DNA of 64,000 bases from Oribacterium sp. P6A1 (GCF_000702885.1 NZ_JNKO01000002.1:124001-188000); one strand, 5' to 3'; positions 41,161 to 50,627 are shown, numbered from the stretch's first letter. Notes: a model not told the origin generated them from the sequence alone. Program-made: numbers and translations.

Positions 41161-42084
41161 GTGAAAGTATTTGTTACCGGTGTCGGTGGTCAGCTTGGCC
41201 ATGACGTTATGAATGAACTTGCAAAGAGAGGCTATGAGGGAATCGGTTCCGATCTTGCTCCTGTGTACAGCGGTATTCAGGATGACAGCGCGGTTACAAA
41301 GATGCCTTATGTTTCCATGGACATAACAGATCGGGAGCAGGTGGAGAAGGTGATTTCCGGGGCAGCACCTGATGTTATAGTTCATTGTGCCGCATGGACT
41401 GCAGTTGATCTTGCAGAGGATGAGGACAAGAAGGCAAAGGTAAAGGCTATAAACACCGATGGTGTGCAGAATATTGCGGATGTTGCAAAGAAGCTTGATG
41501 CAAAGATGATCTACATCTCAACGGATTATGTGTTTAATGGTCAGGGAACAGAGCCCTGGCTTCCGGACTGCAAGGATTATGCACCCCTTAACTACTATGG
41601 AGAGACAAAGCTTGGTGGAGAACTGGCGGTTGCCAACACTCTTGAAAAGTACTTCATTGTACGTATCGCCTGGGTATTCGGCCTTAACGGAAAGAATTTC
41701 ATCAAGACCATGCTTAATGTGGGTAAGACACACGATACGGTAAGAGTGGTAAATGATCAGATCGGAACACCTACTTATACACTGGATCTTTCAGTTCTTC
41801 TTGTGGATATGCTGGAAACCGAGAAGTACGGATATTATCACGCAACAAACGAAGGCGGATATATCAGCTGGTATGATTTCACGAAGGAAATCTACCGTCA
41901 GGCAGGCTATAAGACAGAGGTTAAGCCCGTAACAACAGAAGAGTATGGTCTCAGTAAGGCGGCCCGTCCCTTCAATTCAAGACTCGATAAGTCGAAGCTT
42001 GCGGAGAATGGTTTCAATCCGCTTCCGACATGGCAGGACGCTCTTTCAAGATATCTTGAAGCCTTAAAGGATATTGAGGTCTGA
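41161..42084 (+). CDS. rmlD: dTDP-4-dehydrorhamnose reductase
   Basis: A 307-residue NAD(P)H-dependent reductase completing dTDP-L-rhamnose. The GVGGQLGHDV nucleotide motif and the catalytic YGETKLGGE are present. Translation most likely starts at GTG 41161, giving the family-typical MKVFVTG; a GTG at 41116 would add unrelated residues. The 3,5-epimerase gene rmlC, which acts before this step, is absent from the window. A UUCG-loop terminator follows. Confidence 0.94.
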   Translation: MKVFVTGVGGQLGHDVMNELAKRGYEGIGSDLAPVYSGIQDDSAVTKMPYVSMDITDREQVEKVISGAAPDVIVHCAAWTAVDLAEDEDKKAKVKAINTDGVQNIADVAKKLDAKMIYISTDYVFNGQGTEPWLPDCKDYAPLNYYGETKLGGELAVANTLEKYFIVRIAWVFGLNGKNFIKTMLNVGKTHDTVRVVNDQIGTPTYTLDLSVLLVDMLETEKYGYYHATNEGGYISWYDFTKEIYRQAGYKTEVKPVTTEEYGLSKAARPFNSRLDKSKLAENGFNPLPTWQDALSRYLEALKDIEV

Positions 42085-42098
42085 GATAAAGAAAAAGC

Positions 42099-42126
42099 AG
42101 GGACTGTCTTCGGACAGTCCCTTTCA
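42099..42126 (+). terminator. Intrinsic terminator after rmlD
   Basis: A 10-bp stem (42099-42108 with 42113-42122) is closed by a stable TTCG tetraloop, with a short pyrimidine tail. Confidence 0.75.
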
Positions 42127-42215
42127 CTTCATAAAAGGCAGGAATTTTGTAAAGGATAATCCTGACAGCACCGGCTGAGAAGCAGCCCGGAATAATTTGT
42201 AAAATAGGAGTAATC

Positions 42216-43580
42216 ATGGGTAAATATTTTGGTACAGACGGATACCGCGGTGAGGCTAATGTGAACCTTACTGCAGACAGTGCTTTCCGTGTAGGCAAGT
42301 TTTTAGGATGGTATTACGGACAGGGTAAAAAGGAAGGTGAGCGCTGCCGTATCGTTATAGGTAAGGATACCCGCCGCTCAAGCTATATGTTTGAGTACGC
42401 TATTGCGGCCGGAATCACGGCAACAGGTGCTGATGCATACCTGCTTCACGTAACCACCACACCTTCTGTAGCATACGTTGCAAGATCAGAGGATTTTGAC
42501 TGCGGAGTTATGATCTCTGCATCACACAATCCTTTTTATGATAATGGTCTTAAGGTTATCAACGGAAACGGCGAGAAGCTTGGTGAGGATGTTATCGAGA
42601 AGATCGAGGACTATCTTGACGGGGTGACACCGGAGGTGCCTCTTGCAACAAGAGACAATATCGGACGCACTGTGGATTTCGCAGCAGGAAGAAACCGCTA
42701 TATCGGTTATCTTATTTCCCTTGCCACAAAGAGCTTTAAGGGCAAAAAGGTGGCTCTTGACTGTTCAAACGGTTCCGCATCATCAATCGCAAAATCTGTT
42801 TTTGACGCCCTTGGAGCAGACACACATGTTATTCACAATGAACCAAACGGCATAAACATTAACGATAAGTGCGGTTCAACACATATAGAGTCTCTTCAGA
42901 AGTTCGTCAAGGATCAGGGATGTGATGTGGGCTTTGCCTATGACGGAGATGCTGACAGGTGTCTCGCTATAGATGAGGACGGAAATCTCATCGACGGTGA
43001 CCAGATCATGTATGTATGCGGATGTTATATGAAGGAAAAGGGACAGCTTCAGGATGACACCATAGTAACTACCGTTATGTCAAATTTCGGTCTTTACAAG
43101 GCACTTGATGAGGTCGGAATAAAGTATGAGAAGACCAAGGTCGGCGACAGATTTGTTTATGAGAATATGTCCCAGAACGGCTTCTCTCTGGGCGGTGAGC
43201 AGTCCGGTCACATCATTTTCCTTAATCACGCAACCACAGGTGACGGAATCCTTACTTCCATAAAGGTGATGGAAACCATGCTGGCAAAGAAAAAATCTCT
43301 CAAGGAGCTGGCTTCACCGTTTACAGTGTTCCCTCAGGTACTCAAGAATGTCAGAGTTCTTGACAAGGAGGCTGCACAGAATGATGAGGCTGTTGTGGCT
43401 GCTGTGGAAAAGGTTACCGAAGAACTCGGATCTGACGGAAGAATACTGCTCAGAGCTTCTGGAACAGAGCCTCTTGTGAGAGTGATGGTTGAGGCCGACA
43501 CTGTCGATAAGTGTGACAAGTATGTGGATCAGGTTATAGATGTTATGAAAGAGAGGGGACTAGTCCTCGACGAACAATGA
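42216..43580 (+). CDS. glmM: Phosphohexomutase, GlmM-type
   Basis: A 454-residue alpha-D-phosphohexomutase. The N-terminal FGTDGYRGEAN, the phosphoserine loop SASHNP near residue 102, the metal loop DGDADRC near 243 and the C-terminal RASGTEPLVRVMVEA are all present. This pattern best fits phosphoglucosamine mutase, which makes glucosamine-1-phosphate for wall synthesis. A phosphoglucomutase role feeding rmlA cannot be excluded given the location. The start has TAGGAG upstream. Confidence 0.88.
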   Translation: MGKYFGTDGYRGEANVNLTADSAFRVGKFLGWYYGQGKKEGERCRIVIGKDTRRSSYMFEYAIAAGITATGADAYLLHVTTTPSVAYVARSEDFDCGVMISASHNPFYDNGLKVINGNGEKLGEDVIEKIEDYLDGVTPEVPLATRDNIGRTVDFAAGRNRYIGYLISLATKSFKGKKVALDCSNGSASSIAKSVFDALGADTHVIHNEPNGININDKCGSTHIESLQKFVKDQGCDVGFAYDGDADRCLAIDEDGNLIDGDQIMYVCGCYMKEKGQLQDDTIVTTVMSNFGLYKALDEVGIKYEKTKVGDRFVYENMSQNGFSLGGEQSGHIIFLNHATTGDGILTSIKVMETMLAKKKSLKELASPFTVFPQVLKNVRVLDKEAAQNDEAVVAAVEKVTEELGSDGRILLRASGTEPLVRVMVEADTVDKCDKYVDQVIDVMKERGLVLDEQ

Positions 43581-43734
43581 TAATATAATAAAAGAATGTG
43601 GGGAGCCTTTGGGCGTCTGTCTGTATAGAAGCTTCACATGGTCAGTGTCGGATTTAAACATGAGATCCGATATGGGATGCCGGTCTGTCTGATGAGAGAC
43701 CCAAAGACCGGTGTTCCGGGAAGGGAGATGACAT
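43581..43734 (+). promoter_or_regulatory. Structured leader of leuA
   Basis: The 154-nt leader can form two competing stems. CTTTGGG..TCT (43607-43618) pairs with AGACCCAAAG (43697-43706). CCGGTCT (43680-43686) pairs with AGACCGG (43705-43711). They share 43705-43706, so they are mutually exclusive. A small TCGGAT/ATCCGA hairpin lies between. There is no T-box motif. A 10-codon reading frame near 43596 has only one Leu codon, so classical leucine attenuation is not supported. Confidence 0.4.
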
Positions 43735-45486
43735 ATGTTGAATTACAAGCGTTACAGGAGATTTCCGGCATTTAAGTATCCGGAGAGAACATGGGTGGAT
43801 AATGAGATTACGGAAGCGCCGGTCTGGTGCTCTGTAGACCTTAGAGACGGTAATCAGGCACTTATTGATCCTATGAGTGTCGAGGAGAAGATAGAGTTTT
43901 TCCAGATGCTGGTGAAGCTTGGCTTTAAGGAAATCGAGGTTGGTTTTCCGGCTGCTTCACAGATTGAGTATGATTTCCTTCGTCAGCTTATCGAAAGAAA
44001 GATGATTCCTTCTGATGTTACCGTACAGGTGCTTGTTCAGTGCCGTGCCGAGCAGCTGGAGAAGACCTTTGAATGTCTTGAGGGTCTTGATAAGGCCATC
44101 GTTCATATATACAATTCAACTTCTGTTCTTCAGAGGGATGTTGTATTCAACAAATCGAAGGAAGAGATCATAGACATTGCCCTTACAGGCACAGAGCTTG
44201 TGAAGAAGTACGCCAAGGATTTCCCGGGAAATATCCGTCTTGAGTATTCACCCGAGTCCTTCACAGGAACGGAGATGGACTATGCTGCGGATATCTGCAA
44301 CGCTGTTCTTGATGCCTGGGGATGCAAAGAGGGAAGAGAGGTAATCATAAACCTTCCTTCAACAGTGGAGATGAATACTCCCAATGTCTATGCCGATCAG
44401 ATCGAGTATATGTGCAATCACCTTAAGCACAGAGAGCATGTGATAGTTTCCGTTCATCCCCATAACGATCGCGGAGAGGGCGTGGCTTCCACAGAGCTTG
44501 CCATGCTTGCGGGAGCAGACAGAGTTGAGGGAACGCTTTTCGGAAACGGAGAGAGAACCGGTAATGTAGACATTCTTACGGTTGCCTACAACATGTTCTC
44601 CCATGGAGTGGATCCAAAGCTTAACATTGAGGATATCAATTCCATAAAGGAAGTTTATGAGAGATGCACAAAGATGACTATCCCACCGAGAGCACCATAT
44701 GCGGGAGAACTTGTATTTACTGCTTTCTCGGGTTCACATCAGGATGCCATCAATAAGGGCGTAAAGGCCATGAATGACCGTCACTCAAAGATCTGGGAGG
44801 TTCCTTATCTTCCTATCGATCCGGCTGATATCGGAAGGATGTACGAGCCCATCGTTCGTATCAATTCACAGTCCGGAAAGGGCGGAGTCGCATTCGTCAT
44901 GGATTCCCAGTTCGGCTACAAGCTTCCTAAGGGAATGCAGAGAGAGTTTGCCGATTACATTCAGGAGGTTTCGGAGAAGGAAGGAGAGGTATCACCACAG
45001 GAAATCTTCGACATCTTCGATGCCCGTTATATCCAGACAAAGGAGCCTATGCATTTCAAGAATCTTCGTACTACAGATACGGAGAACGGAGAAGACAGCT
45101 TCACGACTCTTGCAAATGTCACCTATATGAATCACGGAGAACTGAAGACCTTCGGAGGTGTGGGTAACGGACCTATCGATTCTGTTGTTTCCGGTCTCAA
45201 TCATGAGCTTAACATCAGGTCAAAGGTTATCGATTATCAGGAGCATGCCCTTGGTTCAGGTTCAGGAGTTAAGGCTATTTCCTACATTCACCTTCTGGAT
45301 GTGGATACAGGAAAAACAAGCTACGGCGTAGGTGTTTCATCCAATATCACCCGTTCCTCAATCCGTGCTGTATTCAGTGCTGTAAACAGACTCTATTTCA
45401 AGAAAGAGGCTGAGGAGGCCGGAAGCAAGCGTGTGGAGATGCAGAGGGGCACAGAAAAGCCAAAGGGACTTTTCGGAAATTCCTAA
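43735..45486 (+). CDS. leuA: 2-isopropylmalate synthase
   Basis: A 583-residue enzyme that condenses acetyl-CoA and 2-ketoisovalerate in leucine synthesis. The N-terminal region (WCSVDLRDGNQALIDPM) and metal-site HPHNDRG near residue 240 are intact. The last ~120 residues form the regulatory domain. Length and N-terminus fit the longer LeuA type found in Actinobacteria and some Clostridia. Its position inside a polysaccharide locus is unusual; no other leu genes are adjacent. A GGAGG-like AGGGAGA site precedes the ATG. Confidence 0.95.
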   Translation: MLNYKRYRRFPAFKYPERTWVDNEITEAPVWCSVDLRDGNQALIDPMSVEEKIEFFQMLVKLGFKEIEVGFPAASQIEYDFLRQLIERKMIPSDVTVQVLVQCRAEQLEKTFECLEGLDKAIVHIYNSTSVLQRDVVFNKSKEEIIDIALTGTELVKKYAKDFPGNIRLEYSPESFTGTEMDYAADICNAVLDAWGCKEGREVIINLPSTVEMNTPNVYADQIEYMCNHLKHREHVIVSVHPHNDRGEGVASTELAMLAGADRVEGTLFGNGERTGNVDILTVAYNMFSHGVDPKLNIEDINSIKEVYERCTKMTIPPRAPYAGELVFTAFSGSHQDAINKGVKAMNDRHSKIWEVPYLPIDPADIGRMYEPIVRINSQSGKGGVAFVMDSQFGYKLPKGMQREFADYIQEVSEKEGEVSPQEIFDIFDARYIQTKEPMHFKNLRTTDTENGEDSFTTLANVTYMNHGELKTFGGVGNGPIDSVVSGLNHELNIRSKVIDYQEHALGSGSGVKAISYIHLLDVDTGKTSYGVGVSSNITRSSIRAVFSAVNRLYFKKEAEEAGSKRVEMQRGTEKPKGLFGNS

Positions 45487-45551
45487 AAAGAAAGTATAAA
45501 TCTCAGGTTTGGCTTCGTGCTGGACTTATACAGCAAAAAGTATATAATCAG

Positions 45552-45592
45552 AAAGGGCTCACCCCGAAATGGGGATGGGGCCCTTTAAAAAT
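45552..45592 (+). terminator. Intrinsic terminator after leuA
   Basis: AAAGGGC-TCA-CCCC pairs with GGGG-ATG-GGGCCCTTT around GAAAT, followed by a weak A/T tail (AAAAATTT). Confidence 0.7.
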
Positions 45593-45612
45593 TTAAGGAT
45601 AAACATATAGAT

Positions 45613-46587
45613 ATGAATATTGTATATGCATCTGATGATGGCTACTGTCAGCACATGGCAGTCTCCATTGTTTCATTAATTGAACATAACAGGGAAGAGC
45701 AGCTTAATTTCCATATTCTCTCTGATGCCATATCTGAGGATAACAAGGAAAAGGTCCGTCAGATGGTGAAGCTGTACGGAAGAAAGGTTACATTTTATCC
45801 TATAGAGCATCTGATGAAAGAGCTTGAGGATAAGATATACGGACTCGATACCGGCAGGTTCAGGATAACCACCCTGGCCAGACTTCTGATGGGCTCCATA
45901 CTTCCGGATACCGTGACGAAGGTGCTTTATCTTGACTGCGACACGGTGGTTCTTCGAAATCTTGCAGCCTTCTATGATTTGAGACTTAACGACTGTATAG
46001 CAGCCATGGCAGCGGAACCAACCATCTATCCCGAGGTCAGAGAGCTGGTGGGGCTTACGGAAGAAGACAACTATTATAATGCGGGAGTCATACTCTTCAA
46101 TCTTTCTGCCTGGCGTTTGGAAAATATGGAAGAGAACTGCCTTGCCTACTATAATTCCATGGGAGGGAAGCTTCCTTTTAATGATCAGGATGTTCTGAAT
46201 TATGTTCTGAAGGACCGTATCAAGAGGGTTGGGCAGACCTATGATTTCATAACCAATTACTATTATTTCAGATATTCGACTCTGGTTGAAAAATCTTCTG
46301 CCTATGCTTCGGGAGAATCAAGGGAGAGTTTCCATATGGCAAAGCATCATCCTCATATCGTGCATTTTGCATCGGATGAACGCCCCTGGAACAGAGGAAA
46401 CCTGAATCACTACAGCCGTGCGTATGATAAGTATCTGAGACTCACACCTTTTGCAGAGGCAGAAAAGATAAAGGGAAAAGAAGGTTACATGGCGGCATAC
46501 CATCTTATGAATGTGGCCACATTTATTGCGCCAAAGCTTCGCCAGTACATTTCGGATAAGTATTACAATGACAAGATTAAAAAATAA
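45613..46587 (+). CDS. Glycosyltransferase family 8 (LgtC-like)
   Basis: A 324-residue retaining glycosyltransferase. The N-terminal NIVYASDDGYCQHMAVSIVSL, the metal-binding DCDTV near residue 113, the YNAGVILFNL block and the C-terminal HFASDERPW match GT8. Such enzymes usually transfer Glc or Gal from a UDP-sugar. It is the first gene after leuA and overlaps the next gene by 20 nt, so it starts a new tightly packed glycosyltransferase operon. There is no membrane segment. The acceptor is unknown. Confidence 0.92.
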   Translation: MNIVYASDDGYCQHMAVSIVSLIEHNREEQLNFHILSDAISEDNKEKVRQMVKLYGRKVTFYPIEHLMKELEDKIYGLDTGRFRITTLARLLMGSILPDTVTKVLYLDCDTVVLRNLAAFYDLRLNDCIAAMAAEPTIYPEVRELVGLTEEDNYYNAGVILFNLSAWRLENMEENCLAYYNSMGGKLPFNDQDVLNYVLKDRIKRVGQTYDFITNYYYFRYSTLVEKSSAYASGESRESFHMAKHHPHIVHFASDERPWNRGNLNHYSRAYDKYLRLTPFAEAEKIKGKEGYMAAYHLMNVATFIAPKLRQYISDKYYNDKIKK

Positions 46588-47551
46588 AAAAATACTTCTC
46601 ATAATGCCGTATTTCTATAATTATGAGAAAGATATAAAGAAATGCCTTGAAAACGCAGGGGCAAAGGTCTGGCTTTTTGATACCAACCTTCATGCCCACA
46701 GTCTTTTTAACAAACTTTTGATGTTTTATACCGAGAAAATGAGGGACAGGCTGGTACTGAACTACTATGAAAAGTCTTTATCGGCTGTTCCGGAGGATAT
46801 AGACATCGTCTTTGTAATCAAAGGACAGTGGATGACGGATGAGGTACTTGAAAGACTGAGAAAAAGATATAGAGGAGCATCCTTCAGGATATATCAGTGG
46901 GACAGTATAGCCACATTTCCGGATCAGGAGCGGATAAATCCTCATTTTGACAAAATTTACACCTTTGATCCGGTGGACTCGGAGAATCAAAAATGGATTT
47001 ACAGACCTCTGTTTTTCAAAAAGGAGGAATGTAAGACAGGGGAAGATAAGAGATATGATCTCATCTTCCTCTGTTCCATGCATACAAGAAGGATGCAGGT
47101 TCTTATAGCCCTGAAGGAGCTTGCGGAGCGGTACGGAAAGACCCTTTTCGGATATATCTATGTTCCAAAGCTTCAGTATATACAGGAAGCGGTGCTTAAG
47201 AGAAACCCTCTGTACAAGGGAGCTGAGGAATCACTGCATTTTGATTCTCTCTCCATGGATAAAACTATGGATATATATAATCATACCCGCTGCTTTGTTG
47301 ACTATACTTTCCCTCAGCAGAACGGACTCAGCATGCGTACCATAGAGTCTGTGGGGCACAGATGTAAACTCATAACCAATAACAGACATGTTATGGATAC
47401 GGATTTTTATGATCCTGCCAATGTCTGCATATACGATCCCGACAACTTTTCGGTGCCGAAGGAATTTATAGAGGAACCGTACAAGGATATAGATGAGGCT
47501 GTTTATGACAGATACAGTCTGGAGGGATTTTTGAAGGAGATTTTGATTTAA
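46568..47551 (+). CDS. Putative glycosyltransferase (CgeB/LPS-biosynthesis-like)
   Basis: A 327-residue soluble protein. The pattern of an N-terminal KILLIMPYFYNYEKDI strand, a central DSxxTFPDQERINPHFDKIYTFD-like region and a C-terminal ITNNRHVMDTDFYDPANVCIYD block resembles GT-B glycosyltransferases annotated as CgeB or LPS core biosynthesis proteins. No DXD motif is expected. The start at 46568 overlaps the GT8 gene by 20 nt; a further upstream start is possible but lies deeper in that gene. The donor and acceptor are unknown. Confidence 0.7.
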   Translation: MTRLKNKKILLIMPYFYNYEKDIKKCLENAGAKVWLFDTNLHAHSLFNKLLMFYTEKMRDRLVLNYYEKSLSAVPEDIDIVFVIKGQWMTDEVLERLRKRYRGASFRIYQWDSIATFPDQERINPHFDKIYTFDPVDSENQKWIYRPLFFKKEECKTGEDKRYDLIFLCSMHTRRMQVLIALKELAERYGKTLFGYIYVPKLQYIQEAVLKRNPLYKGAEESLHFDSLSMDKTMDIYNHTRCFVDYTFPQQNGLSMRTIESVGHRCKLITNNRHVMDTDFYDPANVCIYDPDNFSVPKEFIEEPYKDIDEAVYDRYSLEGFLKEILI

Positions 47552-48385
47552 ATGAAAATTCTTGTAACCGGCGCAAACGGATATATCGGACAGGGGCTTG
47601 TAAAACAGCTTCTTAGTGATGGACATGAGGTAGTTGCCACCGATTTCAGAACGGATAACATTGATTCCCGTGCAGAGAAGGTGGCGCAGGATCTTTTTGC
47701 ATTGGAGGACCCCTATGAATTTTTCGGACAACCCGATGCATGTTTCCATCTTGCCTGGAGAAATGGTTTTGTGCATAACGACCCTTCACATATCGAAGAT
47801 CTGCCTAAGCATTTTTCTTTTCTCGAGAAGCTTATAAAGGCGGATATACCACAGCTTGCGGTTATGGGATCCATGCATGAGATAGGTTTCTTTGAGGGCT
47901 CCATAAAGCCGGATACCCCCTGCAATCCACAGTCTCTTTACGGCATTTCCAAGAATGCTCTTCGCCAGGCGGTGGAGCTTCTTTGCAAGAACAGGGAGAC
48001 TGTATTCCAGTGGGTGAGAGGCTATTACATAGTGGGTCATTCGGAGTACGGTTCTTCGATTTTCTCAAAGATCACAGCGGCTGAGAAGCGGGGAGACAGG
48101 GAGTTTCCCTTCACCATGGGGCAGAACCAGTGGGATTTCATCAATTATGACCGATTCTGTGAGATGCTTGCGGCTGTGATAGAACAGAAGGAGTTCAGAG
48201 GAATCATCAATGCCTGCTCGGGCTATCCGGAGAAGCTTGCCACAAGAGTTGAGAACTTCATAAAGGAAAACGGCTACAATATAGAGCTTAAGTATGGAGC
48301 ATTTCCCGACAGACCTTACGACAGTAAGGCAGTCTGGGGTGATGACTCAGTGATACGTAAGATAATGGAAAAGAGAGAAGCGTGA
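47552..48385 (+). CDS. NAD-dependent sugar epimerase/dehydratase family protein
   Basis: A 277-residue short-chain dehydrogenase/reductase of the extended type. TGANGYIGQGL is the nucleotide-binding motif, and YGISK near residue 130 has the catalytic Tyr-Lys. It is shorter than most epimerases, as in many dTDP-sugar reductases. The ATG directly abuts the preceding stop codon and its own stop overlaps the next ATG (TGATG), so it is translationally coupled on both sides. The exact sugar nucleotide is unknown. Confidence 0.86.
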   Translation: MKILVTGANGYIGQGLVKQLLSDGHEVVATDFRTDNIDSRAEKVAQDLFALEDPYEFFGQPDACFHLAWRNGFVHNDPSHIEDLPKHFSFLEKLIKADIPQLAVMGSMHEIGFFEGSIKPDTPCNPQSLYGISKNALRQAVELLCKNRETVFQWVRGYYIVGHSEYGSSIFSKITAAEKRGDREFPFTMGQNQWDFINYDRFCEMLAAVIEQKEFRGIINACSGYPEKLATRVENFIKENGYNIELKYGAFPDRPYDSKAVWGDDSVIRKIMEKREA

Positions 48386-49356
48386 TGGTGACTGTACTTT
48401 TGTGCACATATAACGGAGAAAAATATGTGAGGGAGCAGATTGAGTCTATCCTTACCCAGAGCTGTGAGGATTTCAGCATAGTGGTGTCGGATGACGGATC
48501 TAAGGACGGAACATTGCCGATAGTCCGTGAGCTTATGGAAAAGCATCCCGGAAAGATAAGACTTATTGAGCAGAATCCTCCCACAGGAAGTGCGGAGAGG
48601 CATTTCCTTAAGCTTCTTGCGGAAAAGCAGTACGGCATCGGAGATTACATCATGCTTTCCGATCAGGATGACGTATGGGATGCCCGTAAGATGGAAAAGA
48701 CACTCATGGAAATGCAGGCGCTGGAGGTAATCTACGGTAAGGATAAGCCTTTGCTTGTGCATTGTGATTCCGAGGTGGTGGATCAGGAGCTGAAAGCTGT
48801 TTCACCAAGTTATGTGGAGTATCAGAAAATGACCCCGGAAAGAAAGGGCCTTAATCAGCTTCTGGTTCAGAACAATGTTGTGGGCGGTGCCATGATGATA
48901 AACCGGGCCCTTGCGGAGCTTATAACCGAAGTACCGGAACATTGTGTCATGCATGACCAGTGGATAGCCCTTGTGGCGGCAGCCTTCGGTGAAATCAGGT
49001 TCATTCCCGAATCCCTGTATAAATACAGGCAGCATGGCAGTAATGTTCTGGGTGCCGAGAAGGGATCCCGTATCATGGAGGTGCTGGGAAGATTCGGAAT
49101 CGGAAGAAAAGACGGTAAGAGCAAGGCCGAGATGGATGAACATTCCCGAAAGGTGTACAGAGAGATGTTTCTGCAGGCAGAGTGCTTCAGGGAGATGTAT
49201 GAATCAAGGCTTTCAGAACAGCAGAAGAAGCTTTTGGATAGCTTTGTAAGCATACCTGAGAAGAACAGAATCGGAAAAATAATTACCATTCTCCGAGGCG
49301 GATTCACATACAATATGCTGCACAGAACTGTAGGGGAATGTCTGTTTATATGCTGA
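48385..49356 (+). CDS. Glycosyltransferase family 2 (rhamnosyltransferase-like)
   Basis: A 323-residue GT2 enzyme. VTVLLCTYNGEKYVREQI, the DDGS motif and SDQDDVWDARK are typical of the rhamnosyltransferase-like GT2 subgroup, and the PESLYKYRQHGSNVLG block completes the match. It would use dTDP-rhamnose if the rml pathway is complete in this cell. The start overlaps the preceding stop. It is followed by structured element copy B. An upstream GTG at 48382 is an alternative start. Confidence 0.9.
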   Translation: MVTVLLCTYNGEKYVREQIESILTQSCEDFSIVVSDDGSKDGTLPIVRELMEKHPGKIRLIEQNPPTGSAERHFLKLLAEKQYGIGDYIMLSDQDDVWDARKMEKTLMEMQALEVIYGKDKPLLVHCDSEVVDQELKAVSPSYVEYQKMTPERKGLNQLLVQNNVVGGAMMINRALAELITEVPEHCVMHDQWIALVAAAFGEIRFIPESLYKYRQHGSNVLGAEKGSRIMEVLGRFGIGRKDGKSKAEMDEHSRKVYREMFLQAECFREMYESRLSEQQKKLLDSFVSIPEKNRIGKIITILRGGFTYNMLHRTVGECLFIC

Positions 49357-49388
49357 GATTACATATTCATTTTTGATGTGTTTAGTCT

Positions 49389-49542
49389 GGAAAAGGCAAG
49401 GGATGTGTGCCAAGGCTTGCGAGTTGAAAGAACAGACGCACAGACATGTACAAGACCGGATGCACGTAGTGCAGACGGGACGGACATGTCGAGCAGGATG
49501 TACTTTCAATCGAGTGGGCCGGCACGCGCCATTGCCTTTTCC
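49389..49542 (+). repeat. Family-1 structured element, copy B
   Basis: This 154-nt region folds like copy A at 19543-19697: basal stem 49389-49399 with 49532-49542, then 49405-49411 with 49521-49527, then the conserved long stem 49414-49430 with 49503-49520, the distal stem 49443-49449 with 49484-49490, and a GCAC/GTGC tip. Two blocks are identical to copy A (49414-49437 and 49495-49511). The stems between them have changed while staying paired. It begins 33 nt after the preceding glycosyltransferase stop and fills most of the gap before the next. Confidence 0.8.
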
Positions 49543-49619
49543 TTCTGTACATATTGATGCTATACTGATCAATAAAATCATTTTAATGCAAAAAATAATT
49601 GAAACAGAAAGTTGGATAA

Positions 49620-50627
49620 ATGAGTAAAGTGGAGACTGATGTAAAAAGTGAGCATGATGATCCTGTAATGGTCTCTGTTTGCGTGGTGACCTACAATCAT
49701 GGAAAGTATATAGGTACCTGCCTTGATCATATTCTGGGACAGAACCGGGATTTCAGGATCGAGGTTCTGATTCATGACGATGCTTCTACGGACAATGCCC
49801 AGGAGGTCATAAGAAGTTATCAGGAAAGGTATCCGGATATCATAAAACCCATTCTCAGAACAGAGAATCAGTACAGCAAGGGTATAACCAATATTTCGGG
49901 TGCCTTTAATTTCCCGAGGGCAGTGGGAAAATATGTAGCTCTGACAGACGGGGATGATTACTGGTGTGACCCTGACAAGCTGAAAAAACAGGTGGGATAT
50001 ATGGAGGCGCATCCTGAGTGCGGTTTTACCTTCCATTCGGCAAGAGTGGTTACGGAGGATGGCTCTCTTGTAAACGGTGAACTTATGAGACCTTATAAAC
50101 AGTCCCGTGTGGTTAAACCGGAGGAGCTTGTGGATAAAGCAGTGGGCTCACCCTTTGCAAGTTTCCTTTTAAGGCGGGAAATCGTTGAAAAACTGCCGGA
50201 TTACTATGTGGATTGTCCGGTGGGAGACAGACCTCTGGAGCTTATGGCTGCTGCGGCCGGAGACAGCTATTACTTCGATGAACCTATGAGTGTATACAGA
50301 TTTTCCATAGGTGGATCATGGACACAGAGTCAGATGACAGGAGACTATGTAAAGAAGCAGAAGAAGTTCGCTGAGGATCTTTTCAGGATGTACAGGAGCT
50401 TTGATGAAGAGACAGGGGGAAGATTTCATGACGCAGCCATGAGGGCCGCCAGACGAAATGAGTTTCTTACCAATGTTAATGTCCGGGACTTTAAGGAGAT
50501 ATACAAGGCTGAGAACAAAGAGTTTTACAGTGAACTCAATTTCCGGGACAGATTCTTTATAGGATTTGAATATCGTATGCCTAGACTGTATAACTGGCTG
50601 CGTAACAGAAAAAATGGCAGAAAATAA
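49620..50627 (+). CDS. Glycosyltransferase family 2
   Basis: A 335-residue GT2 enzyme with VSVCVVTYNHGKYIGTCL, HDDASTDN and DGDDYWCDPDKL, which are the nucleotide-sugar and metal-binding blocks. The C-terminal third is basic. It overlaps the flippase gene by 14 nt, so the two are coupled. The gene begins 77 nt after structured element copy B. The sugar donor is unknown. Confidence 0.9.
   Translation: MSKVETDVKSEHDDPVMVSVCVVTYNHGKYIGTCLDHILGQNRDFRIEVLIHDDASTDNAQEVIRSYQERYPDIIKPILRTENQYSKGITNISGAFNFPRAVGKYVALTDGDDYWCDPDKLKKQVGYMEAHPECGFTFHSARVVTEDGSLVNGELMRPYKQSRVVKPEELVDKAVGSPFASFLLRREIVEKLPDYYVDCPVGDRPLELMAAAAGDSYYFDEPMSVYRFSIGGSWTQSQMTGDYVKKQKKFAEDLFRMYRSFDEETGGRFHDAAMRAARRNEFLTNVNVRDFKEIYKAENKEFYSELNFRDRFFIGFEYRMPRLYNWLRNRKNGRK

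Noticed and set aside
43596-43628. Ten-codon leader peptide upstream of leuA
   Set aside because: It has no good ribosome site and only one leucine codon, so classical attenuation is not supported.
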